DNA of 64,000 bases from Paenibacillus macerans (GTDB taxonomy: Bacteria; Bacillota; Bacilli; Paenibacillales; Paenibacillaceae), in contig NZ_UGSI01000001.1 in NCBI RefSeq assembly GCF_900454495.1, positions 620,001 through 684,000 of the forward strand, in the 5' to 3' direction. Below, piece after piece: positions 42,401-49,460 of this stretch. Position numbers and translations under genes: made by a program. Every line of letters begins with the position of its first letter. Within the stretch, counting starts at the first letter, position 1. Under the pieces are notes generated by a model. That model saw only the letters and a list, made by a program, of their open reading frames with translations, searched no databases and was not told the DNA's origin.

Positions 42401-43235
42401 CACAAAACTCACGGTAGAAAACGAGAAGCGGACCGGTCCGCCGGTGGACCCGGCAGAGCCGAAAGGCAAGCTGGTCATCACCAAGGTCGATAAAGCCGAC
42501 CACGCAAAAGTGTTGGCCGGCGCCACCTTCGAGCTTCAGGACGAAGCCCGGTCCAAAGCTCCGATTGCGATGACGACGGATGTATACGGAACAGCGGTAT
42601 TCACCGATCTTCCGTACGGCAATTACATCCTGAAAGAAACCGCAGCACCGGCAGGTTATCTGATTGAAGGCCAGGCTGAGCGGCTGATCACGATCGACGC
42701 TAGCCTTGAACAAACGGATAACACGCTTGCCATTACGGTAGAGAACCGTAAGCGGACGACGAATCCGAGCAACCCGGGAAGTCCGAGCGATCCGAGTGAT
42801 CCAAGCGATCCAAGCGATCCAAGCACTCCGGGCACCCCGAGCACTCCAAACGATCCGGCCGACCCGGGTGTACCAACCATTCCGGGTACGGTGATTAATC
42901 CGCCGGTGGACAACTCAAACCCGGACGCCGACGATAATGCCGGGGTTCCGGACGGTACGATTCCGGCTGGCGGAACGGATGGCGGCAAGCCGAAGGGCGG
43001 CAAGCCAACCGTGGACAAGCCGAAGGATTCGGAGAAACCGACGGACCTGGAGCTTGACGACGAAGGGAATCCGCTGGGTGGAACCCGCGGCGATCGTCCA
43101 GCGGGCGAGGAATTCCCGGGAGTCAGCGTCCTGCCGAAAACCGGGGAAGGCAGCCCGTTGCCGTTCCAAGCGGCGGGGGCAGCCCTGATCTTGTTGGGAT
43201 TGCTGCTGAGAAAGAAATACTTGCAGCGCAAATAG
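39411..43235 (+). CDS. Cell-wall anchored LPKTG adhesin with Cna-B domains
   Basis: I chose ATG 39411 because it begins a clear signal peptide (MKKKWMALLMAGALFFQGVFGM) and GGAGGGA lies at 39391-39397; an ATG at 39372 is in frame but adds a hydrophilic leader. The 1274-residue protein has, after the signal, seven or more repeated collagen-adhesin-like beta domains of roughly 115-135 residues (each with an ITWTIDVN or LTWEIVAN strand). Two SpaA/Cna-B domains follow (about 908-1000 and 1015-1115, ITKVDKADHAKVLAGATFEL type, each ending ETGAPAGY or ETAAPAGY). A PSDP linker, the LPKTG motif at 1241-1245, a hydrophobic helix and a basic tail end the protein. It is the probable substrate of the downstream sortase. 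Confidence 0.93.
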   Translation: MKKKWMALLMAGALFFQGVFGMGAAQVSANPDEASGGEAAYSATDATYGLAAPAGAAAAAAENADSIIKGVLVKDAKGTVIDAVYNPANQQRSKLGDAVSIEYEWELPDGHGYTNGSTFEFKIPKEFKIFNEVNGKLTIDDGSSIADFTVGTNGDVKIVFNENVDNSRVWGTFKVNTVLSEEIKGRADVPISFPIQGGEQNAVIKLAPKDGSLLKKTGIADKDKSITWTIDVNTSLDKIDNAKVSDQIPPGLKLDESSIKVYELLPNVDRGPDLGNLVEPGSTTYGTAVEPDGSGFQVNFNQPSINSAYRIQYTTLVTGEEETEFTNSAKLTGDNGVSKADDETITITRTPLFTKKDTSYDKETQTVTWRVQYNYGEKTITPAGERLIHDRFNNSMVLVEDSVKVLKPGTNEPADGITYKVIPVTDDNGKNGFDLQFESEVTTAYDIEYQTKAIDRIYKDTPVTNDIYATVDGKERKGSDSFTFKSGIGVKSFGGVDYSAKIITWNIVVNEDKQPMTNLVIKDTFTSGGLEFIPSSVKVTSPGKTVTSSTYDLEVEDPTKGFTLTFNEEITDKYTITYSTKFTPDKYPYLNEATLDWTENTPGVAYPLQAPFKPNTETQQNGRKVGKSYDPKTKVLTWEIVANYNGNLVNNAVLTDKLEADQKLLKDEVKVYKATIGADGSVVRGTEVTDPAQITEAADNTFRIELGDINSPYVITFKTKLENVLVVDKVPNTAVMTGGDGKLWSWHADLPIPRGGEYVNKSGTQNGGKIDWKIVINGSQSYVENATIIDTPSPNQVLLPDSFELYEAVVNSDKSVTPVGGKLTKDQDYFLTIKTDPENDSQAFELKFAAEFIENACVLQYSSEIAVSADREEVTNTASFAGEGIKNVSQESSNKIQVRFTDGSGTGSGLRGSLELTKVDKADPTQKLAGATFELLDSDGKLLGEKTTDEEGKLTFTKLRYDQVYSLVETGAPAGYLLNGTPLTVKLDEKAKSTGGVTKLTVENEKRTGPPVDPAEPKGKLVITKVDKADHAKVLAGATFELQDEARSKAPIAMTTDVYGTAVFTDLPYGNYILKETAAPAGYLIEGQAERLITIDASLEQTDNTLAITVENRKRTTNPSNPGSPSDPSDPSDPSDPSTPGTPSTPNDPADPGVPTIPGTVINPPVDNSNPDADDNAGVPDGTIPAGGTDGGKPKGGKPTVDKPKDSEKPTDLELDDEGNPLGGTRGDRPAGEEFPGVSVLPKTGEGSPLPFQAAGAALILLGLLLRKKYLQRK
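42779..42838 (+). repeat. Tandem 9-bp repeats encoding a Pro-Ser-Asp linker
   Basis: The codons for PSD are repeated six or more times (GATCCAAGC units) between the last Cna-B domain and the LPKTG anchor. The number of units can vary by slippage, changing the length of the wall-spanning stalk. Confidence 0.7.
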
Positions 43236-43248
43236 CATAAACGCCGAG

Positions 43249-43303
43249 GGGGCATCTCCAAGAATCTGAGGACGATTTTTGGGGATTGTCCCCTTTGCTT
43301 TTT
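43249..43303 (+). terminator. Terminator after the adhesin gene
   Basis: GGGGGCATCTCC and GGGGATTGTCCCC form an imperfect long hairpin followed by TTTGCTTTTT. Distance from the stop codon is about 15 bp. Confidence 0.6.
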
Positions 43304-43415
43304 ATGTTCAGAAATTGTTGAGATGCTGCTGATATAATATAATACGTTGTGCAAATTGGAAGTAATTGTATTAAAACGAAGTGGAATACCGGGTTAACGA
43401 TAAGGAGCCGATCCT

Positions 43416-44111
43416 ATGCGAAAGCTGTCTTATTTATTGATTTTGCTCGGCATTGCCGTGATCGTGGCGCCGATGCTGATGGAATGGCAGGCGGACCGCG
43501 AGCAGCAAAGGCTGCTGGCGGAGGCGGAACAGGCGCGGAAACAGCGGGAAGCAGCGGCGATGAGCCGCGAGCTGGCCGCCGGTTTCGAGCGGCTCTCACA
43601 TTTGCTGGAGGAAGGGTCCTCCGCCGCCGATTCCGAACCGGCCGCCGTCCCGCAGCTTATGACGGTGGACGGGAAAACGTCGATCGCTATGATCGAAATC
43701 GCGGCGATCGATGTAAAGCTGCCCGTCTTGGAAGGGGCCACAAAGGCTAACATGAAGCACGCGGCCGCGCATATGACCGAAACGGCGCCGCTCGGCGCGG
43801 AGGGGAACGCGGCGATTGCCGCCCACCGGGCGCGTACAAAGGGCCGTTTGTTCAACCGCTTGAACGAAGTCGAGATAGGAGATAAGATCGTCATAACTAC
43901 CGAATCTGATCGCTACACCTATGAGGTTTATAAAATCTCGATAGTCGAACCGACGGAAGTCTCCGTCCTCAAGCCGAACGGGAAGGATAAAATCCTGACT
44001 TTGATCACATGCGATCCTCTGAAAAATCCAACCCATCGTCTTATCGTTCAAGCCAAGATGAAGCAGGTTAATGTGCCATTAAATCGTGATATGGTTGGTG
44101 AAAAGGGATGA
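43416..44111 (+). CDS. Class D sortase
   Basis: The 231-residue membrane protein starts at ATG 43416, with AAGGAG upstream. An N-terminal anchor helix (about residues 5-22) and a charged coiled segment precede the catalytic domain (about 88-220). The active-site residues are His137 (IAAHRAR), Cys199 (TLITCDP) and Arg208 (THRLIVQA), and the arrangement TLxTC with PxxHRLIV is typical of class D. It should cut LPKTG between Thr and Gly and join the adhesin to the wall. It is separated from the adhesin by a likely terminator, and the next gene overlaps its last codon. Confidence 0.93.
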   Translation: MRKLSYLLILLGIAVIVAPMLMEWQADREQQRLLAEAEQARKQREAAAMSRELAAGFERLSHLLEEGSSAADSEPAAVPQLMTVDGKTSIAMIEIAAIDVKLPVLEGATKANMKHAAAHMTETAPLGAEGNAAIAAHRARTKGRLFNRLNEVEIGDKIVITTESDRYTYEVYKISIVEPTEVSVLKPNGKDKILTLITCDPLKNPTHRLIVQAKMKQVNVPLNRDMVGEKG

Positions 44112-44773
44112 GTATTACGGGGTCTTATATTATATACGGGGTAGGCTGTGTATTGCTGGCCGGCGCCGTACTCTATTTGCGGTCTTTGTATTCGGAGATT
44201 GCCGCGCTCCGGGTGCTGGCCTACCGCGATCCGGTGACGGGTTTGCTGAACCGGAACGGGCTGGATCATTTTTGGACCAAATACAAAGGTAAGGAAAACC
44301 TCGCCGTTCTGAATCTCGATCTGGATTGTTTCAAGGAAATCAATGATACATACGGACATCAAGCGGGCGACCAGCTGTTATGGGAAGTAAGCCGATATCT
44401 GGAACAGTTGACGAATAAGAACCAACTCGCGTTTCGGATCGGAGGGGACGAGTTTCTGTTTATCATGAAAAATTGCGATCCGAACCAGGTGAAGATTATG
44501 GCCGGATTGCTCCTGGGTCAAATCTCCAGGCCTTATTATATTGCAGGAAGGGATATGTCCATTACGGGAAGCATCGGCATCAGCATTTGCCAGGGGCACC
44601 GGGCCGAAAAGACGCGCATGATGCAGGAAGCCGACGCCGCGATGTATCATGCCAAACGGCTTGGCAAAAACCGCTATTGCGTTTTCGGCGAGCGGGTGCT
44701 CCCGGAAGACCTCGTTCAATCCAACCCCGGCGTTAATAAACCGTGGCGCCAAACACAATTCAATCTCCGATAA
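44108..44773 (+). CDS. Membrane-bound diguanylate cyclase (GGDEF)
   Basis: The start ATG overlaps the sortase stop by 4 bp (ATGA). The 221-residue protein has one membrane helix (about 8-24), a short linker and a full GGDEF domain: DPVTGLLNRNGL, LDLDCFKEINDTYGHQAGDQLL, then RIGGDEF (active-site GGDEF at 112-116) and DAAMYHAKRLGKNRYCVF. I see no RxxD inhibitory site five residues before GGDEF, so product feedback may be absent. It should make cyclic di-GMP from two GTP. No sensory domain is present, so its activity may depend on expression or on the sortase. It links the adhesin module to the c-di-GMP riboswitch upstream. Confidence 0.92.
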   Translation: MSITGSYIIYGVGCVLLAGAVLYLRSLYSEIAALRVLAYRDPVTGLLNRNGLDHFWTKYKGKENLAVLNLDLDCFKEINDTYGHQAGDQLLWEVSRYLEQLTNKNQLAFRIGGDEFLFIMKNCDPNQVKIMAGLLLGQISRPYYIAGRDMSITGSIGISICQGHRAEKTRMMQEADAAMYHAKRLGKNRYCVFGERVLPEDLVQSNPGVNKPWRQTQFNLR

Positions 44774-44895
44774 AACTCACAAAAATCCATATAGAAGATC
44801 ACTTTATTATCGTTACTCCTCCCGGATAAGATAGTAGAATGGAAAAAAAGCATACAAGAAAAGTCAGATTAGCACATTTCCAGGAGGACCGCGAA

Positions 44896-47088
44896 ATGCC
44901 TATTTTTTTCGATGAAACTAAAGGCCTTTTCCATCTGCAATCCCGCAATACAAGCTACATGATTCAACTGGTCCGGGGGTATGCCGCCCATGCGTATTTC
45001 GGCGCCAAGCTGCGCCAGGACAGCAATCTCGATGAACTGTTGACGTTTAAGGAACGGGCTTCCTTCAGCCCGAATCCGCTTCCGGACGACAAAACGATCT
45101 CGCTCGATACGCTGCCGCAGGAATATCCGCAATACGGCACCGGCGATTTCCGCAGCCCGGCGTACCAAGTCCGGCTGGCGAACGGCGCCCGGGCGACCGA
45201 GCTCTCTTATAAGTCGCACCGGATCATTCCGGGCAAACCGGCGCTGGAGGGGCTGCCGTCCGTCTATGTCGAGCGCGAGAGCGAAGCCGAAACGCTGGAG
45301 CTTGAGCTGTTCGACGCGGTGTCCGGGTTGACCGTGTATTTATGCTATACCGTCTTTGAAGATTTTGACGCGATCGCCAGATCGGCCCGGTTCCGCAATG
45401 ACAGCGGCGAAGCGATGCAAATCGAACGCGCGCTGAGCGCCTCGGTGGATTTTGCGGACGCGTCTTACGACGCCTTGTATTTGTCCGGCGCGTGGGCGAG
45501 AGAACGCCACGTGCAGCGCAGACGGCTTGCGCCGGGCCTCACCGGCATCAGCAGCCGGAGAGGGGCCAGCTCGCACCAGCAAAATCCGTTTCTCGCGCTG
45601 CTGCGGCCGGAAGCCGACGAACGGCAGGGCGAAGTATACGGCTTTAGCCTGATCTACAGCGGCAATTTTACCGCCGAGGCCGAGGTGGAGCAGTTCGGGA
45701 CGACCCGTGTGTCGCTGGGGATCAATCCGTTTGAATTCAACTGGAAGCTGGCGCCGGGCGAAACGTTCCAGACGCCGGAAGCCGTGCTGGTCTATTCGTC
45801 CGAAGGGCTGGGCGGCATGTCGCGCACGTTCCACCGCTTGTACCGGACAAGACTTTGCCGCGGGCAGTTCCGCGACCAGGAGCGTCCGATTCTCGTCAAC
45901 AACTGGGAAGCGACCTATTTCGATTTCAACGCGGATAAAATCGAAGCGATCGCCAAGGCGGGCAGCGAGCTTGGGATCGAGCTGTTCGTACTGGACGACG
46001 GCTGGTTCGGGCACCGGGACAGCGACAACAGCTCGCTTGGCGACTGGTATGAAGACCGCCGCAAGCTGCCGCAAGGGCTTGGCGATTTGGCCCGCCGTGT
46101 GAAGGAAACCGGGCTGCAGTTCGGTCTGTGGGTCGAACCGGAGATGGTGTCGCCGGACAGCGAGTTGTATCGGGCCCATCCGGATTGGTGCCTGCACGTG
46201 CCGGGACGGCGGCGGACCGAAGCCCGCGATCAGCTCGTGCTCGATATGTCGCGGGAAGATGTGCGGCAGTATTTGTACGAGCGGCTGAGCGATATTTTCT
46301 CCAGTGTGCTGGTTTCCTACGTCAAATGGGACATGAACCGGAACATGACGGAGGTCGGTTCGGCGGCCAGCCCGGCGGAGCGGCAAGGGGAAATCGCCCA
46401 CCGTTACATCCTGGGGCTGTATGAGCTGCTGGAGCGGCTAACGAGCGAGTTCCCGCACATTTTGTTCGAAAGCTGCTCTGGCGGAGGCGGCCGTTTTGAT
46501 CCGGGCATGCTCTATTACATGCCGCAAACCTGGACGAGCGACGATACGGACGCCGTGGAGCGCCTGAAAATCCAATACGGCACGAGCATCGTTTACCCCG
46601 TATCGACGATGGGGGCCCATGTTTCCGCGGTGCCGAACCACCAGGTGGAACGCACGACTTCGCTTAAGTTCCGGGGAGACGTAGCGATGTCCGGCAATTT
46701 CGGTTATGAGCTCGACCTGACCAAGTTTACGGACGAAGAGAAGGAAATTGCCAAGGCACAAATCGCCATATATAAGGAAATACGCGGTCTCGTGCAGCAA
46801 GGGGAGCTGTACCGCCTGAAAAGTCCGTTTGAAGGCGGCGAAACGGCGTGGATGTTCGTCAGCCCGGACAAAAACGAAGCGCTGCTGTTCTATTTCCGCG
46901 TGCTCGCCGAACCGAACGGCCCGCTGCGCAGCGTCAAGCTGGAAGGGCTTGACCCTGCCAAGGACTACGCCGTAGTCGACAACGGCAAAGTGTACGGCGG
47001 CGACCGCTTGATGTCGGCGGGGTTGTCCGTCGCGTCGGTGAGCCGCGATTTCAGCAGCATATTGGTGCGGTTGAAAGCCGTGCACTAA
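44896..47088 (+). CDS. Alpha-galactosidase, glycoside hydrolase family 36
   Basis: I chose ATG 44896, with AGGAGG at 44882-44887; an in-frame ATG at 44839 has no such site. The 730-residue length is that of GH36 enzymes such as AgaA/RafA. The catalytic nucleophile is Asp479 (YVKWDMNR) and the acid/base Asp549 (WTSDDTD), numbering one above the E. coli and Geobacillus enzymes (478/548). The EXXXFGLWVEPEMVSPDSELY and CSGGGGRFDPGMLYYMPQTW motifs are present. It removes terminal alpha-1,6-galactose from melibiose or raffinose oligosaccharides. No transporter or regulator is adjacent. A terminator follows. Confidence 0.94.
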   Translation: MPIFFDETKGLFHLQSRNTSYMIQLVRGYAAHAYFGAKLRQDSNLDELLTFKERASFSPNPLPDDKTISLDTLPQEYPQYGTGDFRSPAYQVRLANGARATELSYKSHRIIPGKPALEGLPSVYVERESEAETLELELFDAVSGLTVYLCYTVFEDFDAIARSARFRNDSGEAMQIERALSASVDFADASYDALYLSGAWARERHVQRRRLAPGLTGISSRRGASSHQQNPFLALLRPEADERQGEVYGFSLIYSGNFTAEAEVEQFGTTRVSLGINPFEFNWKLAPGETFQTPEAVLVYSSEGLGGMSRTFHRLYRTRLCRGQFRDQERPILVNNWEATYFDFNADKIEAIAKAGSELGIELFVLDDGWFGHRDSDNSSLGDWYEDRRKLPQGLGDLARRVKETGLQFGLWVEPEMVSPDSELYRAHPDWCLHVPGRRRTEARDQLVLDMSREDVRQYLYERLSDIFSSVLVSYVKWDMNRNMTEVGSAASPAERQGEIAHRYILGLYELLERLTSEFPHILFESCSGGGGRFDPGMLYYMPQTWTSDDTDAVERLKIQYGTSIVYPVSTMGAHVSAVPNHQVERTTSLKFRGDVAMSGNFGYELDLTKFTDEEKEIAKAQIAIYKEIRGLVQQGELYRLKSPFEGGETAWMFVSPDKNEALLFYFRVLAEPNGPLRSVKLEGLDPAKDYAVVDNGKVYGGDRLMSAGLSVASVSRDFSSILVRLKAVH

Positions 47089-47090
47089 AT

Positions 47091-47132
47091 AAAAACCTGA
47101 AGGAGGCGAAATGGCTTCCTTCAGGTTTTTTT
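47091..47132 (+). terminator. Terminator after the alpha-galactosidase gene
   Basis: AAAACCTGAAGGA and TCCTTCAGGTTTT make a perfect stem followed by further Ts. Confidence 0.9.
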
Positions 47133-47219
47133 AGCGAGAATGGAAAACGTTCGGATGATGAGAGGAGTATGTAGATCGGCTTATTCCAAGGTATACCGGG
47201 ATGCGAAATTTGCTTTCGA

Positions 47220-47549
47220 AGATCAATACTCGCTGTCCGGACGCTTTGCATGATTATCTCGTTTGATCAGGTAGCAGAGAAATAGACAAGCTTGGGAGAA
47301 GAACATATTTTGTGAAGAAGCAGATAGGATCAAGATAAATTAGATGGGCATAGGAGAAGAAAGCAGGTTTTTCGGAGAAGTAAGGCAGATCGAACGGGAG
47401 ATGAAGGACCAGATGCGGGGGAACGAAAAGACCGTGACATTGCTGTAGCTTGAACTCTTCCGTCAGCAGCAATGCCCCTGCCGATCATGCTAACCCACAC
47501 CAATCAAGTTGATCCGCATCAAATAACCTCTACCGTTCAAGTGCCACGA
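47220..47549 (+). repeat. Repeat R2, copy 1, with purine-rich degenerate tandem repeats
   Basis: This block is repeated at 63663-63948 at roughly 65-75 percent identity by eye. It starts with GATCAA..CGCTGTCCGG and CTTTGCATGATTATCTCGTTTGATCAG, passes through a 120-bp purine-rich stretch (47286-47410) of diverged 19-22-bp units related to GGAGAAG, and runs into the 3' end of the IS1595-like gene. A short ORF on the minus strand here (47254-47472) is a by-product of the repeats. I see no other gene. Confidence 0.7.
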
Positions 47550-48464
47550 TCAGGCCGCAGCCGCAAGGGGCTGGTTCGGTTGGCGCGCGATCAGCTTGCG
47601 GTAAGGGATCGCCGGAATCGCCACACACATGCACAGTAACTTCTGTCGCATCGTTTCTTCCGCTCCGGGCAGTCCTCCGGACAGGCGCAATCGGCGGCGT
47701 CCGGTGTATTCGTTCAGGTACGCCTGCAGATGCTTCAGTCCCAAGGCTCCATACGTACTCTTCAGCGATTCCCACGCCTCTCTCACCACTTTCCGCAAGG
47801 GCGCATACAGCCGAAAGGCCTGAGGGAACAACTGCACCGCCGATGTACAGACATCCACATGCCCATTGATGAACGCGGCGAGATCGTGACGGTTTGCCCT
47901 TTTTTCGCCTCCCCGCTTATTTGGAACCAGGCGGATTTTGACCTGTTCCGGCTCGCCCGACTCCGTGACCGTGCATCCCGCTACGACCGCCGAGGCGTAC
48001 GGATGCGAAAGCTGACACCGGGACGGATTACGCCCATACTGATCGCTGTTCACCTTCACGTCTCCGGAGAGCAGCTCCCGGGCATCGAACTCCCCCACGG
48101 CATGGCGTATTTTGTGCAGCATCGACCAGGCGGTCTTGTAGGTAACCCGGATCACCTTGCTCAGCCGCAGCGCCGAGATGCCGCCCTCAAGCAGGAACAA
48201 CTCCAGGGCCTGAAACCACTTCACCAGGGGGAGGTGCGTTCCTTCAAAAATCGTACCGACCAAAGGCGATGTTTGATGCTTGCACTTTCCGCACTCGAAC
48301 AAAGGGATATGCCGGGAAGTCAGACGGCTGCACCGGGTGTGAGCGCAGCGCGGGCAGACGAAGCCGTTTGGCCATTTCATCGCGATCAGCGCCTCCATGC
48401 AGTCCTGCTCGCTGTTAAAACGGCTGCTGAATGGTTGAAGTTCCGTTCCCGCATTGGCTTCCAT
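47550..48464 (-). CDS. IS1595-like transposase-family protein, catalytic residues not recognisable
   Basis: The 304-residue protein starts at ATG 48464, with GGGAGG upstream. The N-terminal half follows the IS1595/ISXO2 plan: a zinc ribbon (CPRCAHTRC, then CGKCKHQTSPLVGTIFEGTHLPLVKWFQALELFLLE) and a helix-turn-helix region. In the DDE half the family signature LLSGDVEVDETYIGG appears as LLSGDVKVNSDQYGR, the expected TDGWSGY site is TSAVQLF, and the third site before KHLQAYLNEY is also changed. So the protein may be catalytically dead or use other residues. The C-terminal ten residues QPNQPLAAAA are identical in a second copy at 63.95 kb. Confidence 0.75.
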   Translation of the reverse strand: MEANAGTELQPFSSRFNSEQDCMEALIAMKWPNGFVCPRCAHTRCSRLTSRHIPLFECGKCKHQTSPLVGTIFEGTHLPLVKWFQALELFLLEGGISALRLSKVIRVTYKTAWSMLHKIRHAVGEFDARELLSGDVKVNSDQYGRNPSRCQLSHPYASAVVAGCTVTESGEPEQVKIRLVPNKRGGEKRANRHDLAAFINGHVDVCTSAVQLFPQAFRLYAPLRKVVREAWESLKSTYGALGLKHLQAYLNEYTGRRRLRLSGGLPGAEETMRQKLLCMCVAIPAIPYRKLIARQPNQPLAAAA

Positions 48465-48516
48465 ATCCGCTTACCTCCCGAATCAAGAATACACGAACAT
48501 AAATTCCATTTATTTC

Positions 48517-48545
48517 ATTATAACAAACGTACGTTCTCTAATCAA
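48517..48545 (-). promoter_or_regulatory. Candidate promoter and operator of the IS1595-like gene
   Basis: On the minus strand TATAAT (48522-48517) is preceded by TTAGAG near 48545. A perfect palindrome AACGTACGTT (48526-48535) lies between the two hexamers, where a repressor would act. Confidence 0.4.
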
Positions 48546-48858
48546 GCTAAAAATCTCACCTGAAACGCCTCATTTTTTCCTCATCTTTATTGTTTTTTCT
48601 TCTCTTTTTTTTGGAATCCTTGACTTGCTCTAGCCCCACCCCTGCTCCCTGCTCCTGAACGAAGGGGATAATCGTGCAAAGGCAAGCAGCATACAGGGAC
48701 ACCAAGACACGAACCCTATAAACATTGGTTTTAAAGCTGGCCTCTACCGTACCTCACGGTTCCGCAAAATATCACCGGGAATCAGACGGGGAAATGCCCA
48801 TCACCTACGGCAACTGCTTTTGATTTTTTTAATCTGATGAGGCGATTGAAGCGGAAAC
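48546..48858. other. Intergenic stretch without identifiable feature
   Basis: I read this 310-bp stretch on both strands and see no gene, no repeat in common with other parts of the window and no clear hairpin. The right end of the IS1595-like unit should lie near its start, but terminal inverted repeats could not be defined. Confidence 0.4.
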
Positions 48859-48904
48859 GAAAAGCCCTGTTTTCCGCATATGCGCAGATAACAGGGCTTT
48901 TTTA
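48859..48904 (-). terminator. Terminator after the AhpD-like gene
   Basis: AAAAGCCCTGTT and AACAGGGCTTTT form a long perfect stem with A and T tracts, at the end of the minus-strand gene. Confidence 0.88.
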
Positions 48905-48905
48905 A

Positions 48906-49352
48906 TTAATCGCGGCAGCCCGGGAACATCCCCGTAGAAATAGCGATGCGGTTCCAGCAATTGATGACGTTGATCGCAAAGATCAGATCCATCGTTTCTT
49001 TTTCGCTGTAGAAGGAGCGGACCCGGTCGAACACGTCCTGGGGGACGCCGCGCTCTGCGATAAGCGTGACCGCTTCCGTCAGTTCCAGCACGGCTTTTTC
49101 CTGATCCGTATAGCAGGGCGATTCCCGCCACACGCTGATTAAATTGATGCGCTGTTCGCTTTCTCCAAGCTTGCGCAGCTCCTTCGTATGCATATCGAGG
49201 CAAAAAGCGCAGCCGTTGATTTGCGATGCCCGGATTTTCACCAGCTCGTAAATGACGCGGTCCAGCCCGCTTGCGGTCACCTGTTTCTCCAATTGGCTCA
49301 TCGCCCGGTAAATGTCCGGGTTGGCTGCGTAATGGTCAATTCTTACTTTCAT
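48906..49352 (-). CDS. Carboxymuconolactone decarboxylase family protein (AhpD-like)
   Basis: I chose the ATG at 49352 (MKVRID) because GGAGG lies nine bases before it; two nearby start codons are too close to that site. The 148-residue protein has the redox CxxC-x3-H motif of AhpD/CMD proteins in INGCAFCLDMHTKELRK. The family includes alkylhydroperoxidase-like proteins with thiol peroxidase activity. It lies next to a chemotaxis receptor and convergent to nothing; the gap to the receptor gene is 108 bp. A role in peroxide handling is likely, but not proven. Confidence 0.88.
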   Translation of the reverse strand: MKVRIDHYAANPDIYRAMSQLEKQVTASGLDRVIYELVKIRASQINGCAFCLDMHTKELRKLGESEQRINLISVWRESPCYTDQEKAVLELTEAVTLIAERGVPQDVFDRVRSFYSEKETMDLIFAINVINCWNRIAISTGMFPGCRD

Positions 49353-49460
49353 ATACATCAACCTCCAAATGATAATGGATAACTGGAACTAGTTATCACA
49401 AGTAAGACAAGGGAGGGGGTGTTTTTGTGACAGAAACAAGGTCATACGAGACTTGGGACT

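Noticed and set aside
47286..47410. Possible CRISPR array in the tandem repeats of R2
   Set aside because: Units are 19-22 bp and strongly diverged, with no unique spacers and no cas genes in the window.
47254..47472. Minus-strand frame of 72 codons with Phe/Leu/Ser-rich repeats
   Set aside because: It is the complement of the purine-rich tandem repeats of R2 and is not kept open in the second R2 copy; no ribosome binding site.
48465..48560. Terminal inverted repeat of the IS1595-like element
   Set aside because: I compared this end with the region near 47220 and with the R2 copy at 63.66 kb and found no convincing inverted match; the borders stay undefined.
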